The position numbers and the translations under genes are program-made. Below, piece by piece: positions 58,379-64,000 of a stretch of 64,000 nucleotides of DNA (the first letter of the stretch is position 1; each line of letters starts with the position of its first letter). Location of the stretch: contig JABYQN010000007.1 in the NCBI GenBank assembly GCA_022606135.1, positions 1,302,001-1,366,000 of the forward strand, read 5' to 3'. Below the pieces are notes generated by a model that was not told the DNA's origin, did no database searches, and worked only from the letters and a program-made list of their open reading frames with translations. Origin of the DNA: Fomes fomentarius (Eukaryota > Basidiomycota > Agaricomycetes > Polyporales > Polyporaceae).

Positions 58379-60413
58379 ATGCCCGAGGCGTCCACGAGCG
58401 CCACTGCATCCCTCAAGCGCAGTGCGGCGGAAGCCTTCGAAGACACGCCGGACGAGGAGACGAGTCACAAGAAGGCACGGGATAGCGAGAACATCGTCGT
58501 GGGTGGTTGTGGAAAGGATGACGAGTCAGGTGTGGATGGCGCTGCGCTCGCGGACAACCTGGAGGAGGAGCTCCAGTGCGGGTGCTGCTCGGCCATAGTG
58601 TACCGGCCGGTGGTGGTCGCACCGTGCCAGCATTTCTTTTGCGGAAGGTGTGTGCGCGTGGTTTGTGTTGTGGGTGAGCGATGAGCTGAACGAAGACGGC
58701 TCCGATGTGTAGTTGCGTAACCCTCTGGATTCGGGTGAGTACTGCTTCCTCCGATGTCCTTGTATGCGGCATGATTCTGCAGGGGTGAACTGGAGGTGGC
58801 TGCGTCTATATGTGCTTCTGCGCAGTGCTCTTCGCACACGCCCGGTGTCATACTCGCATCGCACTCTCCTATCCCCATCTAGGAACGCAGACGGCATGCT
58901 AACACTTAGACTCCTATTAGAACGGCGGCACAAGTTGTCCGGCGTGCAGAACAGTGTCTACCAGTGTGCAGTTCTCTCGTCCGATGGAGAAAGTCGTCGA
59001 CATCCTTTTACGGCACGCCCCAAGCAAGGGTCGCACGGTAACAGAACGAATGCAGGCGGACGCCATTTATCACCCTGGTGTGCATCTACGGGTACGTCTT
59101 GCCTCCATTGTCTCGGTTGTGATTGACTGAGGCTGGCACAGATACCAAGTCCCCGACAACCGTCCCCGGAGCCAGCCGTTCCGACGGCGAACAGCAATTA
59201 CGTCCGCCCTTGTCCTCATTGTGTTCCCGGCAACCAGTGGGGATGGCGGTGTCCTCACCCAATCGTAGATCCGGACGTCGATCAGGCCAATGCATGGCTT
59301 GCAGAAGACGGCACTCCTCCCGGACACGCCCTGTGCGGGAATTGGTGCGTGTATGCGCGTATCACCGCAAGCAACCGTCTGACGCAAATCACAGCGAGAA
59401 CATACTTGCATTGGGGGCGCCGATCACCACGCGTTGTGACTTCTGCCAAGTCTCATTCTGTGGTATCAACGTCCCACAAAGATGCATCGCTGCTCCACTT
59501 CAGCTGCAACACCCACACGGTCTTTCGGACCTGAGCGATCTGATTCAGTGCGGCGAAATTTATGATTGTTTTGACGGCAATACGGTGGAGGTGGATATCA
59601 TGTTGGATTACCTGAATGCTCAGAGCTTAACGCCTCGTCATATTTATCGAGAGGTACGTGACGGCGCTGCGTCGAGTCTAACCACACAGCTCAAACCCCA
59701 CTATCACCAGATTGTGGCGCATTTACAGAGCCAGCCTCGCCAGTTCAACCCCCTCATCGATCTGGAGCTTTTCGTGGACATTCATCCTGTAGCCGGCGGC
59801 GTGGATCCCGACCCTAACGCACCTCGAAACAGAATCTGCCGGTTGTGTGCAGCCGAGGTCATGCTGTATGGCTTGCGCGATTGGTGGGTGAGAGAGCGGA
59901 AGAAAGGTTTTCTGGAGGAGCAAGTCTTGGTTAGGCCTGATTGTCCGGGCGGGAGCCAGTGCCTCCAGCAGAAAGATCATGGTGTGTACCATGTCTTTTC
60001 TCCATCTTCCGACAGCTTGTACTCATATTCGGGTCAACTTTAGCCCATGCGAAGGAATGTGAGTGATCAAAACCGCCTGACAGTCTGTTGCGATTGTCTC
60101 ATTAATGCCGCCATCTACAGTCAACCACATCATCTCACCGCCTGACCCTCAGCCCGCTGTCGAGCCTGCTCCCTTGCCAGCTCCAGCGCCTCGACTAGAC
60201 CGCGAACACGCTTTGCACGCCATTGTGGACTTCCCACCGTTGATCCCCGCCCCTTCCGTATCGCTTGCACACGCATCCGCCAGCAACTCAGATGGGCCTC
60301 TGGCACCATTCATGTCGGTGGCAGACCTTCCTGTCTTTCCTCCAGATCCCTCCGGCTACTCCTCTGCGCCGTCGTCCCAGGACTTCCGCGACGAGGTCGA
60401 TGCATTGTTGTGA
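58379..60413 (+). CDS. CHFR-like RING-finger E3 ubiquitin ligase
   Basis: CHFR/Dma-type E3 ligases act in mitotic checkpoint control. After an acidic/Ser-rich start (MPEASTSATASLKRSAAEAF) the RING begins LQCGCCSAIVYRPVVVAPCQ with HFFCGR. It continues after introns with GGTSCPACR. Then come MEKVVDILLRHAPSKGRTVT and the Cys-rich module of CHFR: PCPHCVPGNQWGWRCPHPIV, CGNCENILAL, TRCDFCQVSFCGINVPQRC, YDCFDGNTVEVDIMLDYLNA, SLTPRHIYREIVAHLQSQPR, NRICRLCAAEVMLYGLRDWW and LVRPDCPGGSQC. The tail is Pro/Ser-rich and ends DFRDEVDALL. No FHA domain is visible before the RING, unlike animal CHFR. Upstream Mets at 58,310 and 58,283 are in frame but add no conserved text. Confidence 0.88.
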
Positions 60414-61020
60414 TCGTTATATTGACGTCGTTGCTACCCTCGCTGCGTGTACACGGTGAAGACGCGTCAGCCTATCAATCTTCCTTCCACTCATCTTTGC
60501 TGTAATCTACGCCCCTTGCTGTCCATCCTGCTATCCGGGGTGAACCTTACATCACCTTACATCTTGTACCTTTATGACGCTTTTTGCGTTTTCATGACCG
60601 AATGACAGTCAACGTCACTCGCAACACACATCATTAGAGCACAACAACAGGGTGTATTCAAAACATAATCAATGAGCGGACGTAGCCACCCTATTGTGCA
60701 GGCGGCTGGAGTTAACCAAGCACGGATGATATCTGGTATACAGCGAGCGGATCATGAAAACGGTCAAGGGAGGGGAAGGTAGCACACTAAGCCTACAGTT
60801 AGTAAATATTATATCATCACCGCGCGCGAAATCGTAGTAACCAATATGCACAATTAGAAGGTAAGATGATGCCCATGGACGAGGCGCATGTATGTATGTA
60901 TCAGTGATGTGTGAGTGGATGAATGGATAAAACGAAGTAGAAGAGTTCGAAACAGTCTAGGACGGTAAAAGGAGCAGCTAGCCGTTTGAATGGCCACGAA
61001 TGACCGGCCCCTCACCACGC
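60414..61020. other. Convergent 3' intergenic region
   Basis: 600 bp between two stops. It includes atgtatgtatgtat-type dinucleotide-like runs near 60,888-60,901 and AT-rich parts suited to polyadenylation. No gene seen. Confidence 0.5.
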
Positions 61021-64000
61021 TCAGAAGTACGAGATACCCTCGTACAAGCCGCCGGCCTCCTCCCAAGGCTTCTTGGACTTCTCCTTGACGAGGGTCTCCT
61101 TTGCCGCCTTTGCCGCCTCCGCGCGCTTCTTGGCCTTGTCCGCGAGGTCCTGCGCGAGGCGTTCCGTGCGCGCCTTGGCGGCCTCTTTTTTCGCGCGCTT
61201 GGCGTCCTCCTTGGACATGCCAAAGTCGAACGAGGACACGCTCTGGTTCGAGGCGAGGATGGAGGAGCCGTCGGAGGCGCTCTTCTTCGAGGCCTTGTCG
61301 CTGGTGCTGCCCCGGAACAGCTTCCCGAAGCCCGACGACTTCTTCTGGGAGCCGCTCTTGTTCGTGTGCGCGGAGCTGCCCGAGCTCATCGACGGGACGG
61401 GCGAGAGCGGCGCGGGCGGGATCGGCGGGATCTTGTCCTGCGACGACTGCTTCTGCTGCTGCATCTTGTCCTCGTGCAGCTTGTGCGGAATGTACGTCGG
61501 AGAGCGCGGTCTTGCGAACAGCGAGGGCGCGGAAGGCGCGTGGGTAACGGTGCGCTCGGTGGGGTACCTGAACTGATCCGTGGAGTACGGCGAGCGCGAC
61601 GTTGCGAAGGAGACCTCGTCGTCGCTGTACGGCGTCCGCACGTCCTGATTGAAGCCGGTTCGCCTGTCCCCATAGGCAGACCGACTCTGATCTGGTGCGA
61701 AGGGCAGCGGCGACAGGTGGGAGGTGGGGTGCGCCGAGTGGCTTTGCTGCGGCCCATACGGACCCCGTTCTCTGAACGGCGAGGGCGCGTTCAGGTCTGG
61801 TACAGGAGCAGACGAGATGGACGGCGTGCCGTTCGAAATCTGCAGCCGGTGCAACTCGGGCAGCTTGCGGCTCGGCGGTGGATTCGGCGGCGGAGGGGAA
61901 CGCTGAGCGTCGGCCCTCGCCTCGCCCCGCTGAGGACTTCTGAGGTCGGTCCTATGATCGTTGCGCGAGTCGTTCTGGTACAGAGAGTGAACAGGGCTAC
62001 GCATCTCAGTCCGCGAAGCACTCCGGGACTCGGTTCTGTACGCCGAGTTGACCGGGCTACGCGTACCGTTCTGCGATGGACTCCTCGGCGAAGCTGTCCT
62101 GTTATCGAAATACGAGTCAACCTGGGGCGAGTTGAAGGCTGATGACGGGAACGCAGGCTGCGGGAATTGGCGCACTGCTGGCGTTCCTTGGTTCTCGAGG
62201 ACATCGTGCAGATTGAGAGTCTCGGAAGTTCCTTCGTGTTGGTAGTGATGATGGTCCTCCTCGGAGTGAAGCGACTCCTCGATGATACCGAGTTTCGGAT
62301 TCGGCCCCGGATGCGGCGGTGAGTGCGGCGCATCGATGGGGGAGTACGACGAGCCTGGGCTGATCGGAGGCGAGGCGAGGTAAGCGAGAGAAGATGTGCG
62401 ACTGAGGCTGGGAGTACGCAACGAACTGTACGATGTCGCCGAGGATAACGAACGGCTGTCATCGAGGGGCGGCATTGGCAAAGAGCCTCGTGGAAGGTGC
62501 AAATTGCGGTGACCATGCGCAACGGGAGGTAGAAGGAGGTTGGAGTCATACATATCGTCACCCATGTACGATCCGCCATCGGAGTCTGTGTAGACAGAGG
62601 TCCTCCGATCCCGCTGATAGGATGAATAGAGCGATGACATAGACGAACCAAGCGAATCGCGGCGAGGGTTCGATGGGACGGGCTCCTCGAAGTACAAGTC
62701 TGAGAAACTCTCCAACTCGGCCATAGGCGGCGCGTCCGGGATTGGCTCCTCCTCTATAGTCGCGTCCACAGTTGGAGAAAGCATCTCTGCGATCGCGAGC
62801 AGGTCTTGCTCGGTCGACTGGGACATGATACTAAATGGACGCGATGTCGACCGGTGAAGGGTCGGGGGAGACTGTCCCCCGAACGATGAGCCCAGTTCCT
62901 GCTCCTGACGAGCATCACGCGAAGATGAGTTGGACGAGATAGTGTCTATAGATCCCATACGTCTGGGGCGAGGGACGGGAAGGCTCTTGAGAGGAACAAC
63001 ATCGCGGTCTTCCAAGCCATCCAGAGGCGCCAACGTATCCAACGAGCCCGTCCGCTTCGGCCGTTGTGGCTGCTGCTGACCGGGAGGGGCTGGAAGCGGG
63101 ATCGTCGGCGGGGGTAAACGAGCTGGCAAGCACGAACATCAGTGCTCCATGTTCAGCTGATTCAACATCAAACATACCAAGAGCACCAGGCGACTTCGGC
63201 GGTGCTGGTCCCAACCCAGCTAACTCCATAAAGTTCTCCGGCTCCTCCTCATTGACACGAGGCATAATCATCGACGCATCCGAGTACCTCTTGTTGCTGG
63301 TACCCGGTAACACCGGGACAGGGAGTGCCTGTCCATTGAGGCCGAACTCCTGAAGGTCTGCTAGGACCGAGAGTGGTTCCAAGCCTACAGAGTTGTCAGC
63401 ATGAAAACCCCACCATGTGAAGCGGCTAATCACTGACTACCATTTGCACCGCGTGTGAACCCACGCGACGCGCTGCTGTCTGACAAACCTCCACGCATGT
63501 ACGAAGCATCGGACATACCACGCGGACGCGCCGCAGCAGGGGCGTCCAGACGACCGCCGCTCCCACCACTCGCGTCCGAGTTCCTTCCGCCACCAGCACC
63601 TGCATCTTTGTCGGTCTTGGATCGGACACCCGCGGGACGTTTCTGGGAGTACGCCTAACGATCGCGACGGGAACGGTCAGCTCATCTGCCAAAATCTAGG
63701 AACGAGGAAGTGGCGTACCATGACGACACGAAGAGCGCTGTCGGCCGAAACACATTAGCTCAAACCGCAGTATGCAGTAGGTGTCAACCCCTTACCGAAT
63801 TTGAAGGCTCCTGCAACTGCAAAGCGTGGAGACGCCGTAGATTCCAACTGAAGTCGCATAGCTCAGCGCACGATGCATCGCGTGCTTCACCAGCGACTGG
63901 AGATGCGTCAAATTGTAGGTGCTGGACAGCAGCAGAAGTTGGCTGAGGACGGCCGGCGCATGCTGCAGAGGAGTGATCAGGGCCATGGAGTAGAAATACT
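61021..64000 (-). CDS. BTB/POZ-type protein with a very long disordered C-terminal region (5' end off the right edge)
   Basis: The window's end carries what looks like the C-terminal helices of a BTB/POZ region: ALITPLQHAPAVLSQLLLLS, STYNLTHLQSLVKHAMHRAL, SYATSVGIYGVSTLCSCR and SLQIR. Two introns, GTAAGG...GACAG and GTACGC...GTTAG, join ALRVVM and AYSQKRPAGVRSKTDKD. A Gly/Ser stretch and a conserved-looking exon (EPLSVLADLQEFGLNGQALP, then VNEEEPENFMELAGLGPAPP) follow. The last exon is about 2.1 kb: some 700 residues dominated by Ser, Pro, Arg and Gln with RSP-type repeats. It ends in a Lys/Ala-rich helix (KEDAKRAKKEAAKARTERLA) and WEEAGGLYEGISYF. The N-terminus is outside the window. The BTB call rests on helix pattern only; the function is unknown. 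Confidence 0.75.

Noticed and set aside
61101..62142. Long plus-strand frames opposite the BTB-type gene
   Set aside because: Arg/Ser-rich shadow frames of a GC-rich coding exon without motifs or splice sites.
1..64000. CRISPR arrays, bacterial insertion sequences, intact transposons, rRNA genes
   Set aside because: None seen. The genome is eukaryotic, and no reverse transcriptase, integrase or transposase motifs or long terminal repeats were noticed in any frame.

Overview
The window looks like nuclear DNA of a filamentous basidiomycete (Agaricomycetes-type). Genes are dense, lie on both strands and are cut by many short GT...AG introns of roughly 45-65 nt. The proteins are typical fungal housekeeping products, together with families common in mushrooms: F-box proteins, a Zn2Cys6 regulator, a C2H2 regulator and a 7-TM protein. 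There are no operons or bacterial signals. The species cannot be named from the sequence alone. All gene models were assembled by eye from conserved protein blocks and splice-site consensus, so internal exon borders are approximate while most starts and stops were located to the base.

Left part (1-19,100) is mixed. It holds a TAM41 gene cut by the window edge, a decayed aldo/keto reductase, a Ser-rich protein with a probable membrane tail, a multi-intron 7-TM protein and an F-box-like gene. It also holds a broken piece of a condensin subunit 1 gene and one large adenylate-forming enzyme fused to a membrane flavoprotein-type reductase (TmpB-like). Long stretches here (3.8-5.2, 6.9-8.9 and 16.2-19.1 kb) show no supportable gene. 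This is the accessory, decaying part of the window.

Middle part (19,100-49,800) is a compact housekeeping block: RAD50, an SCOC-like coiled-coil protein, an F-box protein, the proteasome ubiquitin receptor RPN13, the lysosomal/vacuolar GTPase ARL8 and mitochondrial PET127. It continues with a universal-stress-protein-domain protein, the M3 peptidase saccharolysin, a Ste7/Fuz7-type MAP kinase kinase, the ribosome-biogenesis kinase RIO1 and a small membrane protein. The rest are mitoribosomal mS41, tRNA-Glu(UUC), a C2H2 factor, the splicing FHA protein SNIP1/Pml1 and a secreted class 3 lipase. Many neighbours are divergent pairs sharing a 180-480 bp promoter region (RAD50/SCOC-like, F-box/RPN13, ARL8/PET127, PRD1/MAPKK, RIO1/membrane protein).

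Right part (49,800-64,000) starts with about 3.9 kb lacking a recognisable gene. It then has a large Zn2Cys6 transcription factor, a CHFR-like RING E3 ligase without a visible FHA domain, and a BTB-type protein with a very long disordered tail that runs off the right edge.

I did not find a convincing new multi-gene system. The observations most worth a second look are the adenylation/membrane-reductase fusion, two alternative N-termini on saccharolysin, an intron built around a 26-bp triplicated repeat, an acidic/basic insert in the MAPKK, a one-base frame break in the C2H2 gene and the genomic (not retro-copied) condensin fragment.
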